From Pseudomonadota bacterium (lineage in GTDB: Bacteria; Pseudomonadota; Alphaproteobacteria; Sneathiellales; Sneathiellaceae), in NCBI GenBank assembly GCA_024743055.1, contig JANSXH010000001.1:124001-188000 (forward strand): a stretch of 64,000 nucleotides of DNA, given 5' to 3'. Positions 18,201 through 26,254 of the stretch are shown here, in pieces. The stretch's first letter is position 1, and the number at the start of each line of letters is the position of its first letter. The notes under the pieces were generated by a model. It was given only the letters and a program-made list of their open reading frames with translations, did not search any database and was not told the origin of the DNA. The position numbers and the translations under genes are program-made.

Positions 18201-19622
18201 ACCCGCTGCCGCGGCATTGACATGGGCGCTGCGCAATCGCAGATCATCGATACGAAGATACTGATTGGCAAGGGTGTAGAGGACTTCAAAATCCAGATCC
18301 AGCTCGCTCCCGGTAAGATCCAGTAGCTCTTCAGGAAGCCCGGCAACCCCGGTCAGTGCCGCCGATCCTTTCAACGGCGCCGATTTCAAATCTCGAAGAT
18401 TGAGGGTGGAAGAAAACGTTCCGGTCAGTTCCTTTGCGGTCAGGGTGATTCCTTCGGATGCATCCTTTACCTGGAGAATGGCACTTAACTCTGTCTTCTC
18501 CAGGCTTCCGCCTGCCTTAAGGTCAAGCAAGGCTTCGGAAAATGAAACTGGGGCAATCAGATCCTGTAATGGTTCTACTTCACGCGTGTTGGAAGAAACA
18601 TTCAACGCAAATCTATCACCGGCAAAGTCAATATTCCCGTCAGCCGCTACCGCCAAGACCTTATTTTCAATCCGCGAGGATTTAAGAACGATTTCACCGG
18701 CGTTCGTATCCACCGTCAGGGCCGCGTCCAGGCCAATGAGAGAACCGTCAATCACCGGCAGGTCGGCCGCATAGACCTCGTTAAACTGAGCCGTACCGGA
18801 GATATCCATTTCAATGACATCTTCCCCCAAAGTACTGACAGCGAGCTCTGTCGAAAAAATTTCCTCCGCACTTGCCCGTATCTGGCCGCGCCATGCATTT
18901 AACTCACCATTTCCGGCAATAGAAGCGGAGATTTCAGGGTATCCGGGAAGATCCAGTGCCCGGGCAATCAAGCCACCCTGCGGCTCATTGAGTTTAACAT
19001 CTATGGCCAACGTCCTTTGGTAAGGATGGTAGTCTAAGGTGCCTTTAACCTCTCCTCCGACAGAATCCAATTGCCGGATTTCGAGGTCGCTATGAATCAC
19101 CTCTTCAAGATCTGTATTTACATCCATGGCCAAACGGAACTGCATCTCTCGGCCCAGGACTGGCTCTTTCAGATTAATGCGGCTAACCAGTAGTTTCTCC
19201 AACGCTATGGCAACGGGGGGTAAAGAAAAAGAGCCGTCCGAAGAAGTGCCCTCTTTTTTAGATGTTTCTGGCTGCCGACTAACCGTCACATCTCCTACGA
19301 AGATATTGTCAATGACCAGGTCCCCGGCCAGAAGACTCCAGGGCGACCAGGAAACCTCAATATCCTGACTGTCCAGCCAGGCGCCTTCAGAATCCGCAAT
19401 TTCGATCTGGGAAATCTTAAACCTGTTAAGAAGGTTACCCTCTATCTTACCAATTTTTAAGGTAAAATCGTCTGTATCACTGACAGCTGCCTCGATCTGT
19501 CGGGCAATGAACTGTTGTCCGGAATTCGTTTGGGCAAGGCCAAGAATAATTGCCCCCAAAATCACGAGGGTAACCGCGACCCCAATTCCGGCCGCCAGAT
19601 ACTTTTGCCTTTTTGATGCCAT
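15270..19622 (-). CDS. tamB: TamB, translocation and assembly module inner-membrane subunit
   Basis: A 1450-residue protein with one N-terminal membrane anchor (about residues 10-30), a very long beta-rich repetitive body and a C-terminal TamB/DUF490 domain (about 1100-1450) ending in an aromatic residue. TamB spans the periplasm and works with TamA in outer-membrane protein assembly; members of this superfamily (TamB, YhdP, YdbH) are also linked to phospholipid transport. The gene begins directly after the stop of tamA (TAG then ATG), so the two are translationally coupled. Length and context make this assignment secure. Confidence 0.95.
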   Translation of the reverse strand: MASKRQKYLAAGIGVAVTLVILGAIILGLAQTNSGQQFIARQIEAAVSDTDDFTLKIGKIEGNLLNRFKISQIEIADSEGAWLDSQDIEVSWSPWSLLAGDLVIDNIFVGDVTVSRQPETSKKEGTSSDGSFSLPPVAIALEKLLVSRINLKEPVLGREMQFRLAMDVNTDLEEVIHSDLEIRQLDSVGGEVKGTLDYHPYQRTLAIDVKLNEPQGGLIARALDLPGYPEISASIAGNGELNAWRGQIRASAEEIFSTELAVSTLGEDVIEMDISGTAQFNEVYAADLPVIDGSLIGLDAALTVDTNAGEIVLKSSRIENKVLAVAADGNIDFAGDRFALNVSSNTREVEPLQDLIAPVSFSEALLDLKAGGSLEKTELSAILQVKDASEGITLTAKELTGTFSSTLNLRDLKSAPLKGSAALTGVAGLPEELLDLTGSELDLDFEVLYTLANQYLRIDDLRLRSAHVNAAAAGGMTFPDGESKLKITANMDDLSVLAPIDGTLAADIDLSAVNLEEEINGQIVLNGTDLDFKDAGLNRLVGTNASLTAEIGLAEDTLSVSNLKSTLPAGQLSGNAELPSSFETLTASLNLALANLGDLSDIAGTDLGGAGRLSVMFSGELADPAAKGTLTVTDLDVAGTALGNLDGTYDLASLTTGAKGKVSATLKHSQLTADVAADINLPDYERLELSNFSLKQDQNTVSGSLNLPFDGKAITGELKGDIPDLKTLAALVEESAAGNASFTALLSDSDGDQALALDFTGTDLTAPSYGVSIGTLDMKSETAVVFGAPEIKMTATAQNVVAEDFTFSKVTATSTGTLEQSDITFDFVGGNDLDLKLGGTGAVMLGDGDREVKLATLDGSFSGRDLKLLSPATLAIKRQTFSLDSTSLTFGEGEVTASAQFGETKASAALDIKDMSLDILELIEPTLAIDGLLNGSARLEVTSDTENSGDIKLTATNVRMEEDSYDDLPDFSSQLSGTLKNGQFDFSTTVSGIEKTAMTATGQVPLSLTLSPPQFQVLADDPLSLDASIDSNISALWALLAPDTQNLTGQLVGKTKISGSLNNPVIDGKATISNGSFEDIEQGTSLSNLTLDANLKDTETISLSLSAVDGKGGSVSSEGTIDISSLDDPALEISVKANDLLVLDRDDIDFTTDADIHLSGTLASLNVKGDIKTEEVDINIGGTLAPSVVDLKVEEINRPNGEENILSSSDAGSNIKLDVDVEMPRRVFIRGRGLDSEWEGRFNVRGTAESPVIDGYLKPVRGQFTFAGKSFRLEEGEISLLGGVNLDPELSLTARYEATNVTAIVSIDGTASDPKISFTSPDGLPEDEVLSQVLFGKSSGRLSALEAVQLAEAIASLSGRFGSGGGITGFIRDTLGVDVISAGTDSETGKAEVSIGKYVTDNVYVGVDQGAEAGSSRAKVQIDLTPNVSVETEMGQSSDNRVGIFWKWDY

Positions 19623-21455
19623 CTAAAATGCCTGTCCTATACTTATATAGAACTGAAATGAGTCATCGACATTTTTTCTTTTATCCAGAGGCACAGCGAT
19701 ATCAAACCGGATCGGTCCGACAGCCGTGAAATAGCGGAACCCAATACCTGCTCCCCAGAGAAAATCTTCAGAAAAATCCGGGACCATGGATTCATACACA
19801 TTGCCGCCTTCGATAAACGGGACGATACCGATATTTTCTGTGATCCGGGTGCGGGCTTCAAAGCCTACCTCAACCAGAGATCGACCGCCGATGGGATCAT
19901 TCTGCGCGTCCAACGGCCCAACAGTTTGGAACTTGTACCCCCGGATGGAACCGCCGCCACCGGCGTAAAATCGCTTGGTCGCAGGTATATCGCTCGTACT
20001 ATCACCCGCCATCATGCCAATCTTACCGCGCGCGGCCAAAATCAGTCGATCCTTGCGTAAAACCGAAAAATAGGTGGATGCATCAAATTCGGTTCGCAGA
20101 AAATCCGGCGTGATATCATTCAATCCTACATAGGGGACAATGTTTGCCCCAAAGCGTATGCCTTTCTTTGGGTCCAACAGATCATCCGTCGAATCGTACC
20201 GTGCGTACATAGGTATCCCAGCCAAGGTAAAATTATCGGTCGAGCCGTCATCATCAATTTCTGCATATTCCAATGAGCCACCGATACCCAGAACCCAGCG
20301 CTCCCGCCAGCGCCGATCAAGTCCAACAAAGGTGCTGACGGAATCTTCCTTATAGGCTTCAGTATTTTCGTGCTTAAGGTCCAGTCTGGCATTGAAATTC
20401 TGGTCAATTTTCCGGTAGTTCGGTTTTGTATAGGCCACCGTGACTTCACGTCGTATTTCTGCAATCGTCAGATCCGCCCGCAGTTTTTCTCCTTCACCAA
20501 AGAGATTTCTATGCTCCCAGTAAAACTGCGATCCTGCCCCTTCACTTGTGGAGAAGCTGGCACCGACCCCCACCGATCGACTTGCCCTTTCGACAAAACT
20601 TAAAACCACCGGAACTGTGCCCTCATCGGCCTCGACCACCTCCCTTGGCTGTAGCCGAATGGACGTAAATAAACCGCTGCGCAAATAGCGCCGCCGGATC
20701 AGGTCTATCCTGCTGGCATCATAAGGCACATCAGGTTCCCATTCAGCCAGCTTGCGCAAATAGTTCTCATCAACTGTTTCCAGGCCGGTCAGTTCCAATT
20801 GACCCATTTTAAGGCGTGGACCGGCATTGAAGGTAAGGGTTACTTCCATACCGTTCGTCGCAAAATCAACAACGACGGACTGGTCCGCCAATTTAGCAGC
20901 GGGATAACCCGTATTGGAGAGATCCGTTAGCGCCAGTCTCTGGGCGCTGATGATATCCTCGGATCGTGCCGGCATTCCGATCTTGATCCCGACAGCTTCC
21001 ATATCCAGGGGTTCAGGCTCCAGCCTCGCTTTCGTAAACACGATCTCAAACTTTGAAATTCGAAACAGAGTGCCAGCTGTGATGTTGAAAGTGATTTTTG
21101 CCGGTATCTCAGTGTCATCAAGCTCAAATTCAACTTTGTTGTTATAATAGCCTTCCGACCGCAACACCTTATTGAAGCCCTCTACATCATCCTGAATCCG
21201 GCGGCGGAGGCCGGCCTTGCTAGTGGGCGGCGTGTCATTTAGTTGTTCAAGCCTCGATGATTGTTCAAGCAGTTCCGCTACATCGTCGTTGGGGGCACCT
21301 TCAATTTTTAGACTGTAGATGATCTTGCCGCCATTAACTGCAGGGGGCGTATCGCCCTCTTCCGGGCTCTGCGCAACGGACTGCGTTGCCGGTAAAGCCG
21401 CGACAACAAACACAGCAATAAAAAAGGCAATGAAGGTGGATCGGATCGACAACAA
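19623..21455 (-). CDS. tamA: TamA, Omp85-family outer-membrane assembly protein
   Basis: This 610-residue Omp85 protein has a signal peptide (about 1-28), POTRA-type domains (about 45-270) and a C-terminal 16-strand-type beta barrel with a strongly aromatic C-terminus (YISIGQAF). It forms the outer-membrane half of the translocation and assembly module. The best-supported start is a TTG at 21455 (or the next codon, also TTG), because no ATG lies in front of the signal peptide; GAGACG is a possible ribosome site. It is followed without a gap by tamB. Confidence 0.94.
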   Translation of the reverse strand: MLSIRSTFIAFFIAVFVVAALPATQSVAQSPEEGDTPPAVNGGKIIYSLKIEGAPNDDVAELLEQSSRLEQLNDTPPTSKAGLRRRIQDDVEGFNKVLRSEGYYNNKVEFELDDTEIPAKITFNITAGTLFRISKFEIVFTKARLEPEPLDMEAVGIKIGMPARSEDIISAQRLALTDLSNTGYPAAKLADQSVVVDFATNGMEVTLTFNAGPRLKMGQLELTGLETVDENYLRKLAEWEPDVPYDASRIDLIRRRYLRSGLFTSIRLQPREVVEADEGTVPVVLSFVERASRSVGVGASFSTSEGAGSQFYWEHRNLFGEGEKLRADLTIAEIRREVTVAYTKPNYRKIDQNFNARLDLKHENTEAYKEDSVSTFVGLDRRWRERWVLGIGGSLEYAEIDDDGSTDNFTLAGIPMYARYDSTDDLLDPKKGIRFGANIVPYVGLNDITPDFLRTEFDASTYFSVLRKDRLILAARGKIGMMAGDSTSDIPATKRFYAGGGGSIRGYKFQTVGPLDAQNDPIGGRSLVEVGFEARTRITENIGIVPFIEGGNVYESMVPDFSEDFLWGAGIGFRYFTAVGPIRFDIAVPLDKRKNVDDSFQFYISIGQAF

Positions 21456-21596
21456 CTATTCGTCTCAATTAGGTTTAAAATTCTAAATTCTATGGAGTAT
21501 GGACCTCAATACAGCCCTCCAAACGTATTTCTTCAACCTAGTGACAACAGGAAGCAGAGTCTAGGAAAAGGACGCATTTCAAAGGCTTTCAGCAGC

Positions 21597-22337
21597 TTAA
21601 TGCAGAGCCGACGGATGGGGAGCTGAGAGTTGTAGTGGCGAAATCTCACGGATCAGCTTGCGACGGATAGCTTGCTTGAAATCCGTATAATCTCGAGCGG
21701 ACATGACAAAAGCGCCAAAGCCTCCGATGACATTTAGACGATAGAATTCTGAAAGGTTAGCGACATCCGTCTCTACAGCCAGGCCATTGATGGTGAAGCC
21801 GGCTGCGACAAGCCCGTCTCTCGCCCTCGCCGTTACACCCAAAGATTCGACACCGCCATCTCCGGATATATCAATAACTTTCCGTTTTGAGGAGAATCCG
21901 TTGTTGAAGAACAGTCGGGAGGCGTAATTCATTGCCCTTCCAAGTAAGGTGTCTCCGGCCCAAAATTTACGCTCCATTTCGGATATCTGAGAGGCAAAGG
22001 CCTCTATGCTCTGTCTGGAGTGCAAATGTACCCATCCCTCAGCTTTATCGTGCTGATCCCGGCCCGACCACTGGACAATAGCAATCGCAATACCATTCGG
22101 ACCTGCTCGGCTGATCGCTGCGATTACTCCCGGGTCCCGAAAGGCGGCAGAGAGACCCTCAACTTGCAGCGCATACTCCTCCTCATTGACGCTACCAGAT
22201 ACATCTATCGCCAAAATGAGCTCAAGATCTACCTGTTTATCGGCATGTGCAAGGCCAGCAAAAGGGCCAAAGACAAAGACGAAAAAAACAGCTAGGACGG
22301 CATTCATCATGGAAGGCTGCATACCTGACTTTACCAT
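21597..22337 (-). CDS. DUF1194 protein, secreted von Willebrand A-like domain
   Basis: The protein has a signal peptide (MMNAVLAVFFVFVFGPFAGLAHA) and a von Willebrand A-like domain with a complete metal site motif (IDVSGSVNEEEY) and ISGDGGVES further on, as in the alphaproteobacterial DUF1194 family. It is probably exported to the periplasm; its function is unknown. The open frame extends upstream to 22508, but that part is a decayed copy of the C-terminus of the same family, so the true start is one of the ATGs at 22337, 22322 or 22310. It is separate from tamA by about 140 bases. Confidence 0.83.
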   Translation of the reverse strand: MVKSGMQPSMMNAVLAVFFVFVFGPFAGLAHADKQVDLELILAIDVSGSVNEEEYALQVEGLSAAFRDPGVIAAISRAGPNGIAIAIVQWSGRDQHDKAEGWVHLHSRQSIEAFASQISEMERKFWAGDTLLGRAMNYASRLFFNNGFSSKRKVIDISGDGGVESLGVTARARDGLVAAGFTINGLAVETDVANLSEFYRLNVIGGFGAFVMSARDYTDFKQAIRRKLIREISPLQLSAPHPSALH

Positions 22338-22386
22338 GAAATGATGCAAGCTGTACTGATATTGCTCCCATCCATATTGTGGGATG

Positions 22387-22545
22387 TTTTCAGGTAATTG
22401 ACAAGATGCTTGCAAATGGGAGATTTCACGGAACAGTTTGAGCCGGATAGCCTGCCTGAAATCAACGTAATCCAAAGCCGCCAAGACAAACGACCCCAAT
22501 ATTGACATTATAATCTTTGAAAACCTGTGTAAAAATTGCCCAAAG
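22387..22545 (-). pseudogene. decayed 3' end of a second DUF1194 gene
   Basis: Read on the minus strand, 22508-22409 encodes LGSFVLAALDYVDFRQAIRL followed by KLFREIS, which lines up residue by residue with the C-terminus of the neighbouring gene (FGAFVMSARDYTDFKQAIRR then KLIREIS). Similarity continues upstream of 22508 in another frame (FKDYNVNIG against FYRLNVIGG), showing at least one indel. The copy has lost its start and most of its domain. It is a relic of a tandem duplication. It has no stop before the intact gene, which makes the neighbouring reading frame look 57 residues too long. Confidence 0.75.
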
Positions 22546-22634
22546 AGACTAAATTAGAGATCAGTTGATTTTCCCGGATCGGGGCAGAACGGAAGGTAGC
22601 CGAGTCAAATCGGCGATTAAGAAAAGGAAAAGCC

Positions 22635-23264
22635 ATGTCTAAAAATCTGTTGGCGGTCATTATTGTTGCTTTGTTTCTCCCGACCATGGCCCTTGCGGAG
22701 GGCACACAAGAAAACCTGTTTGCTTCTGTCTTTTATAAGGGCGATAAAATCGGCCAGGTGCATTTGACAACGGTTCACAATGAAAAAGGTGAACTTGAAG
22801 AACTGAAAGCGAATGCATCCGTGTCATTTCTCGGCCTTGAAGTTTATGGATTCACCCAAAATCTTCATGAAAAATGGGAGGCTGGAGATCTGCAAACTAT
22901 GGATGGCAAGACGGATGACAATGGCACAGCCCATGACATAACCCTGAATAGGGGTGCGGAAGATTTTCAGGCAACCTATAACAACAAAGATTTGACCCTT
23001 CCCCTCAATGCCTTTCCTACCTCTCCATGGCATTATGAGATCACTCAGAATACATTGCTGTTTAACATTGTCGATTTTGACCTGCTAAATGTTACAATCA
23101 ATTCGAGCCCGGATACCATTGAAATTAATGGAAAATCCGTAGAAGCAACGAAGTTTGAGTTCAAAGGAGATTGGGTTGCAACACTTTGGTTTGATGCAGA
23201 CAAAAACTTTGTGAAGGGCGAGTACGATGTATCTGGCCGGCAACTGACGGTTATTCTTGATTAA
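22635..23264 (+). CDS. DUF6134-like secreted protein
   Basis: The 209-residue protein has a signal peptide (MSKNLLAVIIVALFLPTMALA) and a beta-rich mature part starting with FASVFYKGDKIGQVHL, a pattern seen in the DUF6134 family of periplasmic proteins of unknown function. The start is supported by AAAAGGAAAAGCC in front of the ATG. It is transcribed away from the DUF1194 gene and is separated by the duplicated relic. I cannot suggest a function. Confidence 0.7.
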   Translation: MSKNLLAVIIVALFLPTMALAEGTQENLFASVFYKGDKIGQVHLTTVHNEKGELEELKANASVSFLGLEVYGFTQNLHEKWEAGDLQTMDGKTDDNGTAHDITLNRGAEDFQATYNNKDLTLPLNAFPTSPWHYEITQNTLLFNIVDFDLLNVTINSSPDTIEINGKSVEATKFEFKGDWVATLWFDADKNFVKGEYDVSGRQLTVILD

Positions 23265-23321
23265 CAGGAGCGGAACGGATCGAAGCATCCCTCACCCCGT
23301 AAAAACCAGGTTAAATTTTAC

Positions 23322-23428
23322 CGAGTTCTTGGCGGTTTATTAATTTCTTTTCGATTTATTGGGAACTCGTTTATACTATTTCAAGGTTTTCTAGGATGTG
23401 ATAGCAGCGCTATCATGCATGAAATCCT
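23322..23428 (+). promoter_or_regulatory. stem-loops and possible promoter ahead of the PilZ gene
   Basis: CGAGTTC (23322-23328) and GAACTCG (23363-23369) form a wide 7-bp inverted repeat. A TATACT at 23372-23377 could be a -10 box. Just downstream TGATAGC (23399-23405), a three-base loop and GCTATCA (23409-23415) form a perfect 7-bp hairpin, flanked by AGGAT (23393-23397) and ATCCT (23424-23428). If the -10 is right, the hairpin lies in the mRNA leader. Its role is unknown; no T-tract follows, so it is not a usual terminator. Confidence 0.4.
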
Positions 23429-23463
23429 GGGTAATAGTGCTGGTAGTGTTTTAACAAGCAGAG

Positions 23464-23841
23464 TTGGGCGAGACAATCACTAGTCAATCTGAAACAGATG
23501 AAGGCGGCGTTGAAAAGCGCCGGTACAAGCGCAAAACTGTCATGTGGAACGGCAAACTCTCCTTGTTATGGGGAGCCAGGTTGTCCAACGAGGAACATAC
23601 CGTTTCCGGCGTTGTCCGCGATATGTCAGTGAGTGGTGCCAAGTTCCAGACCAAAGACGTGTTTGAGGCCACCAAGGGTGTGATTCTGGAAGTTCCACGG
23701 TTCGGTAGCTTCCCCTGCCAATTGATATGGCAGAACGGCCATGTGGTTGGTCTCAGCTTTGATGACAGTCCGGACGAGATCTACAAAACGGTCACCGGGG
23801 CTCTGCCTGGAATCACGATTGACCCCAATCCGATAAACTAG
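23464..23841 (+). CDS. PilZ domain protein
   Basis: A single-domain protein of 125 residues with the two c-di-GMP contact motifs: RRYKRK (about residues 19-24, RxxxR type) and DMSVSGAKF (about 53-61, the D/NxSxxG motif). It is therefore a probable cytoplasmic c-di-GMP receptor. The frame starts with a TTG at 23464 and has only a weak ribosome site; there is no in-frame ATG before the RxxxR motif, so the N-terminus is uncertain. It lies beside the aryl polyene operon, convergent with its last gene; a link to surface or biofilm behaviour is inference. Confidence 0.82.
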   Translation: MGETITSQSETDEGGVEKRRYKRKTVMWNGKLSLLWGARLSNEEHTVSGVVRDMSVSGAKFQTKDVFEATKGVILEVPRFGSFPCQLIWQNGHVVGLSFDDSPDEIYKTVTGALPGITIDPNPIN

Positions 23842-23857
23842 AGATTTCAGCTATTTG

Positions 23858-25090
23858 CTAGAGGCTTTCAGCATTCCTGAAAATGAGGGATGTATTAATC
23901 CCGCCGAAAGCAAAGTTGTTGGACATTAGATATTCGACCTGAATAGACCGCCCCTGCCCCATGATGTAATCCAGGTCGGCACAGGCTTCATCGACATTTT
24001 CAAGATTAGCGGTCGGTGCGAACCAACTATCCTTCATCATTTCTATACCGAGCCAGGCCTCGATACCCCCGCAGGCTCCAAGGCTATGCCCAAAATAGCT
24101 TTTCAAAGAATGTATCGGTGGATTTTCGACCATGACCTTGGCAGTTGCCTGAGATTCCGCGACATCTCCTTGTTCAGTCGCCGTACCATGGCCACTGACA
24201 AAATCAATGGCATCTGATGTCAAACCCGCATCGTCCAGGGATCCCTGAATAGCAACTTCCATAGTTGCTTGAGTTGGGTTGGTAATATGACGACCATCAG
24301 AATTCGTACTAAAACCAACAATCTCGGCAAGGATCGTCGCTCCTCTCGCCTTAGCATGTTCGTATTCTTCCAGGATCAGGGTGCCAGCCCCTTCTCCAAT
24401 CACCAGGCCATCCCGATCCTTATCAAAGGGTCTCGGGGACAATTCAGGGGTGTCGTTTTTTATGCTGGTCGCATATAGCGTATCAAACACCGCGGCCATA
24501 GTCGGGCACAGTTCCTCGGCCCCACCAGCGATCATTACATCCTGCAAGCCATATCTTATGGCCTCAAAAGCGTAACCTATACCCTGACTTCCGGAAGTGC
24601 AGGCACTTGAGGTTGGAATAACCCGACCGGCAAGCCCATAGAACACACCAATATTAACAGCCGTCGTGTGACCCATCATCTTGACATAGCTCGTGGCAGA
24701 AAGCTCCTTTGAGTATCCGTCGCGCATCAAGTCCGTAAAGGCCAAAACCGGTTGAGTACTGCCAAAGGACGACCCATATGCGACGCCGGTCCTACCAGAT
24801 GTCAAAATCGGATCGTCCTTTAATCCAGCAGATTCCAGCGCCATTTCCGATGCGTAGACAGCCATCTTCGACACAGGGCCCATACTTCGAAGCGCCTTGC
24901 GGGGATAGCGTTTATCCACGTCGAAACCTTCCACTGGCCCGGCTAGACGAGTATTCAATCCGGTATAGAAATCCCAGGAATCCATATGTCGAATGCCGGT
25001 CTTGCCCTGCTCCATATTTTGCCGGATCTCGAACCAGGCATTTCCAAGAGAGGTAACACCTCCCATGCCGGTCACAACAACACGCTTCAT
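23858..25090 (-). CDS. apeR: beta-ketoacyl-ACP synthase of aryl polyene pathway (ApeR-type)
   Basis: A 410-residue FabF-like ketosynthase with the full Cys-His-His triad: Cys164 in SSACTSG, His301 in SGHGTAT and His335 in SYFGHSLGA. In aryl polyene systems a second ketosynthase of this kind, lacking a partner, contributes to polyene chain extension or initiation. It is the last gene of the operon; its ATG overlaps the stop of the ketoreductase gene (TAATG). The letter name rests on identical gene order (O-P-Q-R) with described ape clusters. Confidence 0.88.
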   Translation of the reverse strand: MKRVVVTGMGGVTSLGNAWFEIRQNMEQGKTGIRHMDSWDFYTGLNTRLAGPVEGFDVDKRYPRKALRSMGPVSKMAVYASEMALESAGLKDDPILTSGRTGVAYGSSFGSTQPVLAFTDLMRDGYSKELSATSYVKMMGHTTAVNIGVFYGLAGRVIPTSSACTSGSQGIGYAFEAIRYGLQDVMIAGGAEELCPTMAAVFDTLYATSIKNDTPELSPRPFDKDRDGLVIGEGAGTLILEEYEHAKARGATILAEIVGFSTNSDGRHITNPTQATMEVAIQGSLDDAGLTSDAIDFVSGHGTATEQGDVAESQATAKVMVENPPIHSLKSYFGHSLGACGGIEAWLGIEMMKDSWFAPTANLENVDEACADLDYIMGQGRSIQVEYLMSNNFAFGGINTSLIFRNAESL

Positions 25091-25848
25091 TACGCCATTC
25101 CTCCATTCACAGAGATGACCTGACGGGTAATGTAGCTGGCTTCATCCGAGCAAAGGAAAGAAACGGCTGCCGCCACTTCCTCGCTAGTACCGATCCGCTT
25201 CATAGGGATCATTTTGAGGATTTCCTCCATTGGTAAATCTTCGGTCATTGCCGTGTCGATCAGGCCTGGGGCCACACAATTTACCGTTATTTTCCGCTTT
25301 GCCAACTCCAGCGCCAGAGATTTCACAGCGCCAATCAAGCCCGCTTTCGAGGCGCTGTAATTAACCTGCCCCCGGTTTCCCATTACGCCCGATACGGAAC
25401 TTAGAACAACGATCCGACCGCCCTTACGCGCTGACACCATTGGCATGACAAGAGGTTTCATTACGTTGTAAAAACCATCGAGGTTCGTGTGAATGACATC
25501 GTCCCACTCCGTATCCGTCATGGCAGGAAACGCCGTATCCCGGGTAATTCCGGCGGTTAAAACAGCGCCATAATAGGCACCATTGGTCTCAATATCCGCC
25601 TCAATGGCCGCCTTACAGGTCGCGCGATCTGTGACATCAAAGGTCAGCAGATCCGCCTCTCCTCCATCCTCAGTGATCTTAGATAAGACATCCTCTGCCG
25701 CTTTTCTATTGCGACCGTAGTGAAGCGCAATTGCAAAACCGTCCTGGGCCAGCTTCAAAGCCAGTGCCTGCCCGATGCCACCGCTCGCTCCCGTCACCAA
25801 TATTCTTCTTTGCATCAATCTTTGCCCAGAGTCAGGGTTGATAGACAT
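25090..25848 (-). CDS. apeQ: 3-oxoacyl-ACP reductase of aryl polyene pathway (ApeQ-type)
   Basis: A short-chain dehydrogenase of FabG type: nucleotide motif TGASGGIGQ at the N-terminus, SSVSG with the catalytic serine and YSASK with the Tyr/Lys pair. It would reduce each beta-keto unit on the carrier protein. The frame starts at 25848 inside the end of the preceding gene; an ATG at 25815 (MQRRILVTG) gives the shorter, typical N-terminus and cannot be excluded. It lies between the ApeP-type dehydratase and the ApeR-type ketosynthase. Confidence 0.88.
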   Translation of the reverse strand: MSINPDSGQRLMQRRILVTGASGGIGQALALKLAQDGFAIALHYGRNRKAAEDVLSKITEDGGEADLLTFDVTDRATCKAAIEADIETNGAYYGAVLTAGITRDTAFPAMTDTEWDDVIHTNLDGFYNVMKPLVMPMVSARKGGRIVVLSSVSGVMGNRGQVNYSASKAGLIGAVKSLALELAKRKITVNCVAPGLIDTAMTEDLPMEEILKMIPMKRIGTSEEVAAAVSFLCSDEASYITRQVISVNGGMA

Positions 25849-26251
25849 TCAATCGCGCTGCCGCGACCATTTTATCATTTGTATTTATCTGGCAATCAAA
25901 GACAGCCATAGGAGCCTCGTCATAAACCAATTTCGCGACAATCTCCAGCTTTTCACCAATCTTAAAGCCTGCCGTCTGAAGCGTCATATTACGAGCGCTT
26001 GCAAGATAGCCGATTTTCACAACTCCGCCAGCTTGAAGCGCCTTGATCCCGCTATAGGCCGCAATGGATTGAGCCATATATTCTATCCCCACATAGGCGG
26101 GAACCCGATCCTTTTCCAGAAAAGGACTATCTTCACTGATCTCTACGACGGTTTGGATGGCCTCCGCATCATATGCCTCCACCTGATCAATCAGGATCAT
26201 CGGACGGGCATGATATAGAAGATCCTCTATATTGTAGGAAACGGCCTGCAT
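25832..26251 (-). CDS. apeP: hotdog-fold 3-hydroxyacyl-ACP dehydratase (ApeP-type)
   Basis: A 139-residue hotdog protein of the ApeP family: LLYHARPMILIDQV near the N-terminus, VGIEYMAQSIAAYSG in the central helix. With the FabZ/ApeI-like protein encoded at 34.2 kb it is one of two dehydratase-type genes in the operon, which fits the need to make a chain of conjugated double bonds. It begins three bases after the ApeO-type ketosynthase gene ends. Confidence 0.85.
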   Translation of the reverse strand: MQAVSYNIEDLLYHARPMILIDQVEAYDAEAIQTVVEISEDSPFLEKDRVPAYVGIEYMAQSIAAYSGIKALQAGGVVKIGYLASARNMTLQTAGFKIGEKLEIVAKLVYDEAPMAVFDCQINTNDKMVAAARLNVYQP

Positions 26252-26254
26252 GGG

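Noticed and set aside
22338..22508. N-terminal 57 residues of a longer DUF1194 frame
   Set aside because: They repeat the family's C-terminus and precede a signal peptide, so they are a duplication relic and not part of the protein.
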